In this document: positions 35,141 through 46,918 of the stretch, piece after piece
How the letters are laid out: each line of letters begins with the position of its first letter
Position numbering within the stretch: the first letter of the stretch is position 1
Assembly (NCBI GenBank): GCA_028023455.1
Contig: JAQFVV010012394.1
Span: 33,431,150 to 33,495,149 of the forward strand
Direction of reading: 5' to 3'
Source: Epiperipatus broadwayi
Taxonomy: Eukaryota; Onychophora; Udeonychophora; Euonychophora; Peripatidae
DNA length: 64,000 nucleotides
Program-made: the position numbers and the translations under genes
The notes under the pieces: generated by a model
What the model saw: only the letters and a program-made list of their open reading frames with translations
Databases searched by the model: none
What the model was told of the DNA's origin: nothing

Positions 35141-36120
35141 AACCTGGATCTCATTTTATGCGGATTATTTTAATGCAATTTTGAAGTTATGCGATTCATG
35201 TTTCTTCTTAATATCCTTCATATTTCACTATATTTATTAGATATCAAGAAATTTAAATTATTAAAAACTTATTTTCACTTGAAATACTTTATTTTCTTTC
35301 AAAAATATAACATTATATTAGCAACTAACGTGAATATAGCCTGAAGCTGTATTTAAAAACTTAACTTTTATGTAAATAACCTACTTATACTAATGAGTAA
35401 ATATTATTAAAAGATTTATACTTACATATAAAAATATCACAATAAATATTCAAAAAAATTAAACTTTTAAAACATATTTTGTTATATATAACAGAAATAA
35501 ATAATCTGTTAGATTTTTAAAATAAAAAATGAAGATTTTATAAACTAAAAATAATCTTTCTAATGATAATGTATAATCTTTTTGTTTTGATTGAGATTTC
35601 ATTTTTTTAAATATAGAAACAGAAAACCATTAACACAACACAAGACTGAAACTGGCGCTAGTTGTACATCACATCACAAATAAAAATAAAGTGGCTAACA
35701 TGTTTCTCTGGACATATTGCTGAGAGATTCTTGACTTCATTTAAGGAGAAGCCACAATACATCACATCACATTGAATCTGATTTCTTACCAGTTTACAAA
35801 TGAACACTAGTGTTAATGATTAAAATATGTATGAAAAATATAAAATTAAGTACTGTAGTTAATAAAAAATGTAAAAAAGTCTGTTTTGTATTAATTTTTT
35901 TCAAATATTTGAAATTTTTTATTAGTCATACTTTATTTGCTTATTTTTTTAATGTGAATTTTAAAATAATTTTTCCTTGTTGCTTTGCTTTTGTGCAAAT
36001 TCTGAAAATTACAGCACCTATCCTCCATTTTTCAAGGTAAATTAAGTCTATTTTTGTGCGATTTTTTTTAATGCGGGTTTTCTGTGGAACCTATCTACCA
36101 CATAAAACAAGACCCAGGTG
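35141..36120. mobile_element. Pogo/Tigger-like non-autonomous element 2
   Basis: Ends CCTGGATCTCATTTTATGCG and GACCCAGGTG correspond to element 1 (22971-24046) in reverse orientation. The left 70 bp matches the right 70 bp of element 1 reverse-complemented. It is flanked by TA. It is itself inserted between inverted arms (about 35061-35125 and 36121-36170, sharing GGGCTTGTCCTTA / TAAGGACAAGCCC), so it probably landed inside an older foldback element. It contains a fragment of repeat S2 at about 35695-35775. Confidence 0.75.
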
Positions 36121-36944
36121 TATATATATTGTACTAAGGACAAGCCCATTATTAAGGGGTGAGTTTAGATAAGTTAGGACAAGTTCACAACATATACTAA
36201 AAACTTATGTCTAATTTATGAGAAATAAGATGAAATATGAAAATTATAAATTATATCTTGTTAACAAAATAGTATAAGGGAACTAATACAGATTCCAACC
36301 ATGAGAAACATTAACTATTGGTTTTTATTAAGTTCTTTCTGTTACTCTAACTATACATTCATAGTCATTAGTCTGTAGCTAATTGTTTGTATTTGTCCAC
36401 ATCTACAAAGAACTTTAGCTATTAAACTATATATGAAGCAGATAAATATAAATACCATGAACTTTCTGAAATTTTTTAACAGAATTCAATTAATACCTAG
36501 TAAAAATAATCCCAGTTAGACCTAACATTATTTGGACCCCTTGAAACAGGAGCTTTCATTTGAGATATGTCTTAGATAATCAAACTATCTTACATTATTG
36601 GCAGATCAGGTGTGCTTTATAGCATTTTATACATACTCCATAAAAAGACTTCATTCAGTTCTGATATGTGAAAGAGGAATATATGAAAAAATACGAAGCC
36701 AATGCAAAGGAATGTGGACACTTATCTCCAAACAGGGATAGAATATTCTCCAGCAGAATATATTAGTGCTAAATAAGCTGTTCGTTAAGCATTTGTGCAA
36801 ATGCCAGTTGATTTTCTAAGGAAAAAAAACCCCGCCTCCTTTATTGTTGTTATATTTTATTATTTAAATATTATTTTAGCTTAAATCTTCTTGATATTTC
36901 AACTTGGACACAAATTGCTCCAAAACATTGCTAAAATAAGTAAA

Positions 36945-39150
36945 CTTCATCATTATCAACCATTATCAATCCACTGCAGGATGAAGGTCTCTCCAAGTTT
37001 AATCCATCTTCTCCGATCTTTAGCTTCTCTTCACATCACCCCTGCACACTTTCTTATTTCATCCATCCATCTCACATGTGGTCCCTTTCTGGGTCTTTTA
37101 CAATCTCTTGGAATCCAGTTTAAAATTTCAATTGTCCATCTATTATCATCTCTTCTAACAATATGTCCAGCCCAACTCCACTTCAATCTTTTAATCTTTT
37201 CAATGAGGTCAGTAACACCTGTTTGTTCTCTTACCCATACATTGCGTTTACGATCTCTTCTTGTTTCTCCCAACATACATCTCTCCATACTTCTTTGAGT
37301 GGTCTGAAGTCTCTGAATTGCTCTTCTATTAAGTGTCCAAGTCTCAGATCCATAAGTAAGAACTGGTAAAACACATTTGTTAAAAACCTTCCTTTTCAAA
37401 CACATAGGCATATTTCCTTTTAGTATCAAGTTATTTCTACCAAAAGCACTCCAACCAAGTTTAATTCTATGATTAATTTCCTCCATTATGTTTCCATCTG
37501 TATTAATAATCTGACCAAGGTATTTGTAACTGTTAACTTCTTCTAATTCATCATAATCAATCTTTATTTTCATATTTTGAGCAAATCGATTAAACATTAC
37601 TTTAGTCTTTTTAACATTTATCTTTAGTCCTACTTTCCTACTTTCATCTGATAATTCTTGCAACATTTCCTGCAGATCTGAAGCATTATTTGCAAATACA
37701 ACTACATCATCTGTGAAATCTAAATGACTTAAATAATCACCATTTACTTTCACTCCTTTAGTTTCCCATTTTAATCCACAAAATACTTCATGCAGCACTG
37801 CTGTAAAAAGTTTTGGAGATATGGAGTCACCTTGTCTTACACCTTTCTCAATGTTGACTTTCCCAGTGTCATTATGTAATCTAATTGTTGCTGTTGCATT
37901 TTTATAAATATTCTTTAAAATATAACAATATCCTGGATTTATACCTTGATGATCTAATGCTTTAATCACTGAAGAAATGTTTATAGAATCAAATGCCTTT
38001 TCATAATCTACAAATCCTAAGCATAATGGCAACTCGTATTCATTTGTCCTTTCTATAACTTCTCTCAATACCTGGATATGATCTATTGTACTAAAACCAC
38101 TTTTAAATCCGGCTTGTTCTCTTGGTTGGTGGAAATCCAATGTTCTCTGTAGACGAGTAGTAATTATCTTGGTAAAAATTTTATATAAAAGTGATAAAAG
38201 GCTGATAGGTCTGTAATTTCTAATATCTTCTTTATCACCTTTTTTAAATATTAATATTATTACTGCATTCTTCCAATCATCTGGTACATCTTTATCATTT
38301 AGACATTTGGTATATAACTTTGCCAAAAAAAATTCTATTTCTTCACCTGCTTCTTTTAATATATCAATTATAATTCCATCATTACCTGGAGCCTTTCCTT
38401 TCTTCATACATTTAATTGCATGTTTCACTTCTTCATTTAAAATTCTGGGCAATTTGGATGATGTAATAGATATAGGAGGTACTTGTTCTTTATTACTATA
38501 TAATTCTTGATAAAAATCTTCTACCAATTTCATGATGTCATCTCTCCTTTTAGTAATAATTCCATCTTTTTTTCTTATTGCAGATATAAATTTCCTACCA
38601 ATACCAAAATGTTGTTTTACATTCTTAAGACTTTTATTTTCTTCTACAGCTTTCCTTGCTAGTTCACAGTTATACTTTCTTATATCATTTTCAACTCTTT
38701 TCCGCACCATTTTACAAAATTCGAGATATTCAATTCTTTTTAATGCATCATTTTTGTATATCTTCATATTCCTTCTTTTCTTCATAAATTCTCTAGTCTC
38801 AGTAGAAATTTTATTGGTCAATTGCTGTTTCTTTCCACCAGCTATCTTTGTTGCAGTTTTCAAAAGTGTATCAGTTATTTTCATATTAATTTCATTCAAA
38901 TCTGAATCATGTTCAAAATCTACTTATACTTAAAACCGTTTTGTAAGTTCTAATTTAAATTCATTAGAATGTTTCTGAAGATTAGGAATATCAACTGTAA
39001 ATATTGTTTTTCTTAATAATTTTTGTCTCTCTAGTTTTACATTAACACGTATCTTACACCTTACTAATCGATGATCACTTCCTGTGTTGAATTTATTAAG
39101 AACATTACAATCTTGAAATATGTATCTGCAGTAAGGTTGAGTAATCATTG
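36945..39150 (-). pseudogene. RTE-type LINE, nearly intact reverse transcriptase
   Basis: A 622-codon open stretch (38899-37031) carries the full RT: KAPGNDGIIIDIL, YRPISLLSLLYKIFTKII, QAGFKSGFSTIDHIQVL, LCLGFVDYEKAFDSI, GVRQGDSISPKLFTAVL, LSHLDFTDDVVVFAN, then LGQIINTDGNI, YGSETWTLNR and the C-terminal WAGHIVRRDDNRW. It closely follows the RTE consensus. The frame continues upstream (38930-39148: GSDHRLVRCKIRVNVKLERQ, the end of the APE-type endonuclease) across two in-frame stops. It continues downstream across one TGA, where Trp is expected, to KLGETFILQWIDNG near 36965. The catalytic box is FTDD, not FADD. Most of the endonuclease is lost by 5' truncation near 39150. The apparent first Met of the long frame is a TTG codon in mid-protein. 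Plus-strand frames are artefacts. Confidence 0.92.
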
Positions 39151-39454
39151 ATTACTAGATGAGAATGCATTTAAAGCTCCATTTCAGAATAGTTTCTGAT
39201 ATTTTTTATCAAAGTAAGTTGGAATTTAAATCTAGAAATAATGCAGTTATTTATTTAGCAATAACCTTTAATTTCATTCAGATAAAAGCCTGAAAGTTTA
39301 TAACATTCTAAATTTTGAACTGGATTGCACCCTCTTGACCAGTAGTATAGATCTGAGTCCAGATCAGTAAGTACAGAATTTCATTATTTTCAGTTTTGAA
39401 TTCCATGCCTCATCGATAAAGGCAGAAAACAGACACTAGTATTATGTGGATTTA

Positions 39455-39850
39455 AATAGTCATTGATTACTTAGTCTTACTATATGTGGTGCTAAAGTGG
39501 AGATCTGCCCTTGTTTTATTATATATTATTTAAGATAAAGAATTAATTGATATCTTATTATGAACTATCTTTAAATGATTGCTCTGCCTTACTATAGATG
39601 GCGCAAGAGTGGAGAACTGCTTTTGTTTATCAAACATTGTTTAAATCAAAGAATTAAGTGTTACAATTATTATGATCCATTTTAAATGATTATTCACCTT
39701 TACTATAGATGGCACTAGAGTGGAGAGTAGAGAGCTTCTTGCTCTCGTTTTATCAAATATTGTTTAAGCTCAAAAATTAATTGATTTCTTATTATGATCC
39801 ATCTTCAAATGATTATTCTGCATTAGTATAGATAGTGCTATTGGTTAAAG
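39455..39850. repeat. Tandem array, unit about 112-124 bp, 3.3 copies
   Basis: The phrase TTACTATAGATGGCGCxAGAGTGGAG recurs in variant form near 39478, 39590, 39700 and 39825 (each shortened or mutated). AATTGATxTCTTATTATGAxC lies between copies. Units diverge by roughly 15-20%. Confidence 0.75.
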
Positions 39851-40376
39851 TATAGAAGTAATTTGTTGTTATTAAACATATCCATAACAGTTCTCTGATT
39901 TATTAATATTTTATATATTTAAACTAAGTTTGAATATTCTTAATATTAAATTTAAAATGATTGAATTTTGCAGTTATATTTAAATTTGTATCTGAGTCGT
40001 AACATATGTCAGTATTTTTGAGCAATATTTGAAATGTATTTATACTCCTTCAATGTGATTTTTCATTTTGCACATACGTTTATAACCTTTATCTGTCTAA
40101 GACAATTGTTTACAGTTTACGCATTGCCAATGATATTAAATATCAAAACTTCTCAGGTTGTAGAAATAATTTCTAAATTGCATAATTTAAAATAACTTAT
40201 TCCTTATTTTTTATTATTGGAACTTCTTTTTAAGTTTCAATTAGGCCTATTTTAATATGAATGAGGTTTGATAAATCTTATACTGCATAGTACAGACAAT
40301 CAAAATTTAAAATGTTATTTACATCATTTAAGAACTAATTGTTATGTTTTATATTTCCTTAGATATTATTCTAAAG

Positions 40377-42159
40377 CAGAGGTTCTCAAACATTTTTTGT
40401 CCTGTGGACCCCTTTCCAAATAATTTTTTACCGTATACCCCCTTTTTTGCCCTGTGGACCCCTTTGTACTGAAAAACTGAGTTTTTTATATAAACACTTT
40501 GATTACACCCCCCCCCCCTACAAGCTATGAACTGTTTACAGTTTTACATCTTAAATTTCTACATTGCTTTATTAAATCTTAGCAAAGACAAAAGCTATTC
40601 GTCCAGGGATTCTGTCTTTAAAATTATTCAAACGGAAGTCAATCTCTGATAATGCACTATTTCTTAAATATAAATTTCCATGCACTTGCCCACTGGTAAG
40701 AGTTTTAAAAACTTAAGTGAATCACTTAAGTTTAGAGCATACACTCTATATACACCAACTCTTACAGACCATGCTTAAATCAGAGCTTGAGTCTATTGTG
40801 TGCCTGATGTTATAATCAAATATTCACTTGTACAAATCTATTTAACCTATCACAGGAGAAAGACAGTGTCTCATTTTTAACCACCTACGATTAGACAAAC
40901 ATGACTTATAAATGTAATTCTATTATTATAAAGCACTGAAAACTTTGAAATTATTCAAATGGAAGTCAATCTCTGATAATTCTCCTGCGATGAGTTAAAT
41001 AAATTTGTACAATTGAATATTTGATTATAACATCAGGCACACGATAGATTCAAGTCCTGATTTAAGCATGGTCTGTAAGAATTGGTGTATATAGAATTCA
41101 TGCTCTAAACCTAAATGATTCACTAAGTTTTTTAAACTCTTACCAGTGGGTGAATGCATGAAAATTTATATTTAAAAAATAGCGCATTATCGGAGATTGA
41201 CTTCCATTTGAATAATTTTCAAGTTTTCAGTCTTTGTCTTTAACTTATTTTTAAATTTATTTTTAAAATTTCTATTCTTGGTTCTCAGGTGTGAGTCAAG
41301 GTGATTTCCAAGAAACAAATCTTTTTTTTAAAAGAGTGTTTTTAAGTTTTGTTCTTCAATATGTGTAGTCCCAAACCTCTAAAATTGAAATTTTATATGC
41401 GAATACAAGCAACTTTATAAACTAAATTTCTAATTACTTAGATATGAAATAATTTAGAAGTGTTGTAATGTTTATAAAATCTATCACATTACAGATTCCT
41501 TCACATATATATGTAGGTGCACCTCTACACATACAACAATGTTTACACAATTTACTTAATTTATTAGTAATTAAAGTGAAAGGCTGAAGCCTTCTCTGCA
41601 TGCACTTTTTAGAATGCTTATAATGACTGATTAACACAAGACAGAGATTTATAAAAAAAAGGTGGTCCCCCCTTCTCTTTACTTAAATTTCAATATATAT
41701 ATGCCAGTCTGAAGCATTTTGACTTAAGAGCGTGAAGCTTTAAACATCTTCACACTGCATATTATTTATAAATCAGCTACATGAAATCTTTCGATTTACT
41801 CCAAGTAATTTTTCAGAACTTATGAAATTGACAGTAATGTATATAAATACTATTATTAAGCATAAGCAGTTCATAATTAAAGTGAAAGGCTGAAACCTTC
41901 TCGTATACATTACAATTATACACATACAGATATTATTAGATAATGTACTTAATATATAAATACCCGCACATACATGTTATTATAGCTTATTATCCAATAA
42001 TTTATGATTAATTTGTACTAATATACTTAAAAGTTTCAAAATGCCTGGAATAATGATTTTGGTGGATGGATCCCCAATTTTTTTTGTCGCTGACATGGAC
42101 CCCCTGAAAGTGGAAATTGACCCCTGGGGGTCTATATTGATCAATTTGAAAAATATTCC
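40377..42159. mobile_element. Non-autonomous hAT-type element with nested inverted repeats
   Basis: The left end CAGAGGTTCTCAAACATTTT followed by TGTGGACCCCTTT is the widespread hAT pattern. The right end carries GACCCCTGGGGGTCTATATT and ...AATATTCC. TCTAAAG on both sides (40370-40376 and 42160-42166) is a possible 7-bp remnant of the 8-bp duplication. There is no transposase. The interior holds a large foldback (40611-41228) and two copies of AATTAAAGTGAAAGGCTGAA (about 41571 and 41876). Confidence 0.65.
40611..41228. repeat. Large foldback, arms about 245 bp
   Basis: Left arm about 40611-40862 and right arm about 40983-41228 are inverted copies at about 85-90% identity, for example CAGACCATGCTTAAATCAG with CTGATTTAAGCATGGTCTG. 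The 120-bp spacer repeats part of the arm tip again (TTCAAATGGAAGTCAATCTC). The tip motif links it to the nested repeat at 23850-23985. Confidence 0.85.
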
Positions 42160-42179
42160 TCTAAAGTAATTTTTTTAAT

Positions 42180-42279
42180 ATTTTATATTTCTTCAGATGC
42201 TATGGTAAAGTAATTTTTTAAAAGTCTTTCTTAACTTTTAAAAAATTACTTTACAGTAACATCTAAAGAAATATAAAAT
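42180..42279. repeat. Palindrome, 45-bp arms
   Basis: ATTTTATATTTCTTCAGATG... (42180-42225) pairs with the inverse at 42234-42279, with about three mismatches. The loop is 8 bp. Sequence left of the adjacent hAT element (ATGTTTTATATTTCCTTAGA, about 40344) resembles the same arm, so the hAT may have inserted into a related repeat. Confidence 0.75.
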
Positions 42280-42345
42280 GGTTTCTTAACTTTAAATTAA
42301 ATGGCTTTTTGGATATTCTGAAGAATCATAAATTTTATAATATAA

Positions 42346-42770
42346 ATAACTGTAATATTTAAACAGCATTAAGCTGTTGCACATGCGCTTTGTAGATTTT
42401 AACTATAAATGAATGAATACTAACACTTCAAACACATGATAAAGTCTTTAGAAAAGATAGAATGGCCATCTATCTTTTCGAACCCAAATGCTTTTGCATG
42501 GGCGAATCTTAAGGGTTTGAAAGTGGAAGTGTGAAGATATTAAATAATCACTTTAAATTACTTTTACATGCTTGAATGAATGGCACTGGTGAAATTTACT
42601 AGAATTTACGATATGTCATTCTTATTTGAAATTAAATGTATATAAGTAAATCATTTATTTTATATAGCATGATGTTTATAAACTGTAATATTTAAACAGC
42701 ATTAAGCTGTTTGAAGTGTTAGTATTCATTCATTTATAGTTAAAATCTGCAAAGCGCATGTGCAACAACT
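42346..42770. repeat. Composite element: direct repeats plus inverted arms
   Basis: AACTGTAATATTTAAACAGC... (about 31 bp) occurs at 42348 and again at 42679. Next to the first copy begins an arm (42372-42430) whose inverse sits after the second copy (42712-42768; TATTCATTCATTTATAGTTA). The 280 bp between is AT-rich and non-coding. Overall order is DR-IR-spacer-DR-IR. Confidence 0.75.
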
Positions 42771-43029
42771 GCAATTAGAGATTATATTGATGTATTTTTT
42801 TTTTACCAGTATATTACTGAATTCATTTGCACCATATTATAACTATTCAACAGTTGTAGAAACTTATAAAATCCTCTCTTATTATGCATACTTTTCTCAT
42901 GTACCTCAGAAAAACAGTTGGTGCAGAATTTGCAAGAAAATAGAACTAACTAATATTTTCATGTATTTCTTCAGATAATTATCCACCAGATGTCATAAGC
43001 AACATTACCTTACACAAAATGTATACAAA

Positions 43030-43450
43030 TCTTTGTGCAAATTTGCCAATAACTCAAGTTATAATTTTACCATCTAAAGCTTAAGTCAAGATTCTCGTTT
43101 TGGAGGTTCAATTAAAAATTTACAATCAATGAATTATGATGTAAAAAGTGGAATTCTTATGAAGTTTTAAGGAAATTTTTCCCCCCACATTTAAACTCTC
43201 ATTGGATGTGATCATCCTGTATATAACCTTTGTCTTAGCATATTCCTTCAGTGCTTGTCTGACTTCTAAATGATATTTTACAAGCACTGATGAACACAAA
43301 TGTTCATCACCACAAATCATGAACCATATAATTGATGATTAATGAATCTAAGGTGACTGTGGAGGAAAATGAATAATTAATAAGATCTATACCAAAATCT
43401 ATTTTCTGGTTGGAATCTCTGCAGGTTTATTATAACTGCACAAAAAATCA
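43030..43450 (+). repeat. Interspersed repeat S4, copy 2
   Basis: About 43042-43180 matches 27655-27800 (GCCAATAACTCAAG ... GGAATTCTTATGA). A further patch near 43405 (GTTGGAATCTCTGCAG) matches about 27990. The minus-strand frames listed across it are artefacts. Confidence 0.6.
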
Positions 43451-43693
43451 TACATTAAATAAATAAGAATGGGTCAGTATGTTCTATATTTGGATGCATT
43501 TGTATTTTGTACATTGATATGTGAGTCATCATAACATTCATATTCAATATACTTTTGTTTGTCTTTCTAGTTTTTGTTTGTTTATTTTGCTGTTTTAATG
43601 GCCATACTCGTTTGCTACCTGTTGATGATGTAATATAAATATAGTAATTAGAAATTTTAAAAAACATTTAATATGTTGAATTATATGACATAC

Positions 43694-43807
43694 CTAAGGA
43701 AGAAAATTCTTCTTTTGGTTTAAAAATCATTAGTCCTGAAATATAATCTCCTGCAAAGTATACTTCTTTGTTATATTGTATCGTGAAATAATCCATTGAG
43801 AATTATG
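43694..43807 (-). CDS. Alpha-arrestin gene, first coding exon
   Basis: The exon begins after acceptor TTTTTTTTAG (43808-43809), has 11 bases of 5' leader, then ATG at 43796-43794. It ends in donor G|GTATGT at 43694/43693. It encodes MDYFTIQYNKEVYFAGDYIS then GLMIFKPKEEFSSL. This is the start of an alpha-arrestin: 'F-x-I-x-x-x-(K)-x-x-Y-x-x-G-x-x-V-x-G-x-V-x-x' strands. Phase 1 at the donor fits exon 2. Because a splice acceptor lies just before the ATG, an upstream noncoding exon must exist; a candidate is at 62370-62109. Confidence 0.88.
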
Positions 43808-43819
43808 CTAAAAAAAACA

Positions 43820-44920
43820 AAAGAAAGAAAATTTGGAATCTTTACATGAATATTAAAAAAGATTTTAAAAACTTAAAATTTAAAATATGAATATTTATAA
43901 ATATTATTTATAATTTTCAACAGTTTTAATAATAAGTCTAAACTTTCACAAAACTATAAATGTGCAAAAGTAGCGCTTTTTTTAAGGATTTTGTTTTTTA
44001 TCAGTGCATTTATCATCTTAACCCCATCACACCACAAATGTTTATTAAGGTGGAAATTTATATCATTCTCTCTCACTATGTATGCATTTCATAAGTAGAC
44101 CACACTCTTAATTTGATCTGGAGATATCAAGCATCTCAATTTTCATACCCCTGTTGGCAATTCAATACCTTTCATCACACCACACTAACACAAGTTAGGG
44201 ACTGATTTTTATTTACATTTGACTCTTTTTAGAAAAGGGGTGGACCCTAGGTTTTTTGGATTTAGCATTGCAGATTTTCTTAACTCTATCACATTATAAT
44301 GAACATCTAACACAAAAATTCAGATTCCTTTCTCCCACTATGCAAGCTTTTTGTAAACAACTTCTGCTCATCAGGTGAACTAAACACATAAAACTACCAT
44401 ATATTTACATCTATATTGCTAGATTGATACTTTTCACTAAATTAACTTTATTTTGACTATCCAAACCGCTATCTTGGTAGATCAGCATATAAAGTGGTGA
44501 AATTCTTTATAGTAACATTATAAATTTAAAAGCATAACTGCTTCACATCCTAACAAGATATATGGAAATATTTTAAATTATTGTGATGATATAACAGCTC
44601 CAGTACAATTGAGTACTATTAAAAAATATGCAAATCCATGAAGGGGTTCCATCTGAGCCACATTGTGCTTCAATTGTTTCCATTTTAAAAAAATAAAGAT
44701 GGAGGAAAGATATGATTAAAGTATAATGTAAAATATTTTATTAAATAGATTGCTTCTAATCACTGATGACTGGTTACTAAAGAATTATATGGCCTTTAGA
44801 GAATTAAGTTGACATGATTTTCATTATTATGTAATTGCATAAGAAAAGGGCATAATTTATGTTTCAGTTTTAATTCATTTTATGAAAAGGATTTGCTCAA
44901 TTAATTAAATATATAAGGTA
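43820..44920. other. AT-rich non-coding DNA
   Basis: No gene was recognised. A patch near 44160-44215 (CACAAGTTAGGGACTG) is similar to the repeat at 47340-47400. Confidence 0.45.
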
Positions 44921-44924
44921 TATG

Positions 44925-45290
44925 AGCACTGACTTTCACACCACTCTCCACACTATCTCATAACACTGATACCCTTCAACACATATATGTTGAAAAGATT
45001 TCACCAATATACATTTTCATGCTAAACCAACAATCATCACTTGGTCCAGATTACCATCTCTACACATATATGCTATAAGTGTTCAGATATATATTAAGAT
45101 AGCCAATCCTCATACTTTAATGGACAGGCTTCAATCTACTCCACACTCCAACTCTTCAACCATCCATCCAATTAAAAATCTGATGATGAAATGCTCAAAG
45201 GACACCCTGAGGCTGAGATTCTTGTCACACCCATGTTGACCTAAAGTCAATCTGACCCCTCATGTACAGGACTTAATCCATTTAACATAT
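44925..45290. repeat. Repeat family S1, copy B
   Basis: Collinear with 54085-54470 and with each half of 14940-15420: TTGGTCCAGAT, ATATTAAGATAGC, ATCTGATGATGAAATGCTCA and CCCATGTTGACCT. Minus strand 45001-45052 carries the hammerhead-like segment with core GTGATGA. Confidence 0.7.
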
Positions 45291-45949
45291 ACAATGGATG
45301 GGCAAACATCTCTACTATGTAATAACTGGAAATTGTGACAATGTTTAATATCAGCTGACTGTCTATTTAATTTTCATCATATTATATAGTTTCTAAGTGA
45401 TAATGTGAAAAAAGGAATCAATATTGATGAAGGAAAATCTCATACATTTAAATCAAAGCATCAAATTTGTTTTCTATTTTTATTAAAGCAGTCTTAAAAC
45501 AGACTAATGGTATTTCACTAATCAAGCAGCAAGTTATGGTGAAGTTTCAACTAGAATCAAAATTCCAATTTTCAAGCACTTGGACGTTTTGGTAAGAAAA
45601 GCTTACATAAAAGCATTTTGAATCGGCAAAACTAAAACTTCATCATTCCGTCTCATAAATTTTTTATGTAAGAATGATATTGTACATTAAAAATTCTATG
45701 AGTTCCATTTTAATAGAGTAGACCCATTATTAAAAATCCTCTCACGCAATCATGAAAACAGTAATAGGATAGCACATTAGACCTATTTTCTATGAAGATA
45801 TTCCGCAGCTATTACTTGACATGAATAATAATTATTTTTAATAAGTATTTTATGCTACCTTCATTGTTTAAAGCTTGCAATTTTATATGTTTATGATGTA
45901 TAATTTTGTTTCATAGCATATCAAACTGTATTATATAGGTCAAGTGTGC

Positions 45950-46510
45950 AACAACTTATTTTTATTTTGAGATTTGTCAACAGTGAAAAAATATAGTCCA
46001 TATTATACATAAAGATTTATATGAAGATATGTGTTTTACATTACTCCCTTACCTGCCTAATATGCATAAATGTTTTTTATAATATTTTCAATAATAAATA
46101 CCAGTTATGTTTTCACACATCTCCTAACTCCAACAAACTAATTAATAATACCAAAGACTGCATACCACCCTCACTGACACCTCAGGTGGTCTATAATATT
46201 GCCTGCCCTGAAAATTTTTGTAGATCATCATATTATGGTGAGACTAGGGTCTCTCTGTCCACTAGGCTATCTCAGCACACTTATTATTATAATAAAGCTT
46301 TGGTGGACACTGCTCATAGTTCAGTTTTTGCACAGCACCATGCTTCAGCTGGGCACAATTGCCAACCGGGAAATCCAGTGGTGGTGTGCAGAGAGCAGCA
46401 TGATCTTAAAAGAAAGATAAAAGAAGTTTTCTTTATATATAGAGATGGCAATGCCATCAATAGAAAAGACTCTTGCTACAAAATATCCAAGAAATTGAAT
46501 GCGTAATCAT
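45950..46510 (+). pseudogene. Penelope-like element GIY-YIG endonuclease fragment
   Basis: A 161-codon frame (46021-46506) reads PQVVYNIACPENFCRSSYYG then ETRVSLSTRLSQH, AHSSVFAQHHASAGHN and ends INRKDSCYKISKKL. This follows the Penelope GIY-YIG module ('GVVYxIxCPxCxxxYIGETxRxLxxRIxEH...SAVxEHxxxxGH...INRDxGxxLSxxYxxLL'). The usual CxxC spacing is altered and Ile of 'YIG' is Tyr. No RT precedes it. It is probably a 5'-truncated dead copy, though the frame is intact. Confidence 0.75.
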
Positions 46511-46844
46511 TTCATTTGCATAAATTTGCATCACTCTGAGTCAATTTATTATAGTTTGTAATGCGGCTATGATTATGAGGGCTTTGACCCTTGAAAGCAT
46601 TTAGCCATTTAATGAATAGATATTAAAATAAAATAATAATAATATATTTTTTCTTTATTTGTTTTTAGCTTTGTGTGCTTGTGCGTGTTAGCACATTTTA
46701 TATATTTTGATTACCATTCTTGTATTAGCTTGTTTTTATTGTAATATTAATGATTTTAATAAACACAAAAGTAATTTTACAATTTATCAAATAGGTAAGG
46801 ACAACAATATAAACCTATTTCAGATATCACGCAAGTCTGAATAT

Positions 46845-46918
46845 GTTATTAAAACAGACAAGATACTCAAAGAATCACTAATGATTTGGACAAGATACTC
46901 AAAGAATCACTAATAATT
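46845..46918. repeat. Short tandem duplication
   Basis: ACAAGATACTCAAAGAATCA occurs twice, 32 bp apart, at about 46857 and 46889. Confidence 0.85.

Larger units (their letters stand above)
26596..43693 (-). other. Intron 1 of the coding region, alpha-arrestin gene
   Basis: An inferred 17.1-kb intron; phases on both sides agree. It contains the LINE relics at 30, 33 and 38 kb, the second pogo-like element and the hAT element at 40-42 kb. Stretches near 26.6-27.2, 28.5-28.9, 31.2-32.2 and 36.2-36.9 kb hold no gene that I can identify. Confidence 0.8.

Noticed and set aside
38307-38933. Plus-strand open frames of 67 and 133 codons
   Set aside because: They are antisense to the RTE reverse transcriptase, whose motifs are unambiguous.
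44365-44385. Minus-strand CTGATGAGCAGAAG as a hammerhead core
   Set aside because: No GAAA follows a closed stem II and no cleavage triplet is present.
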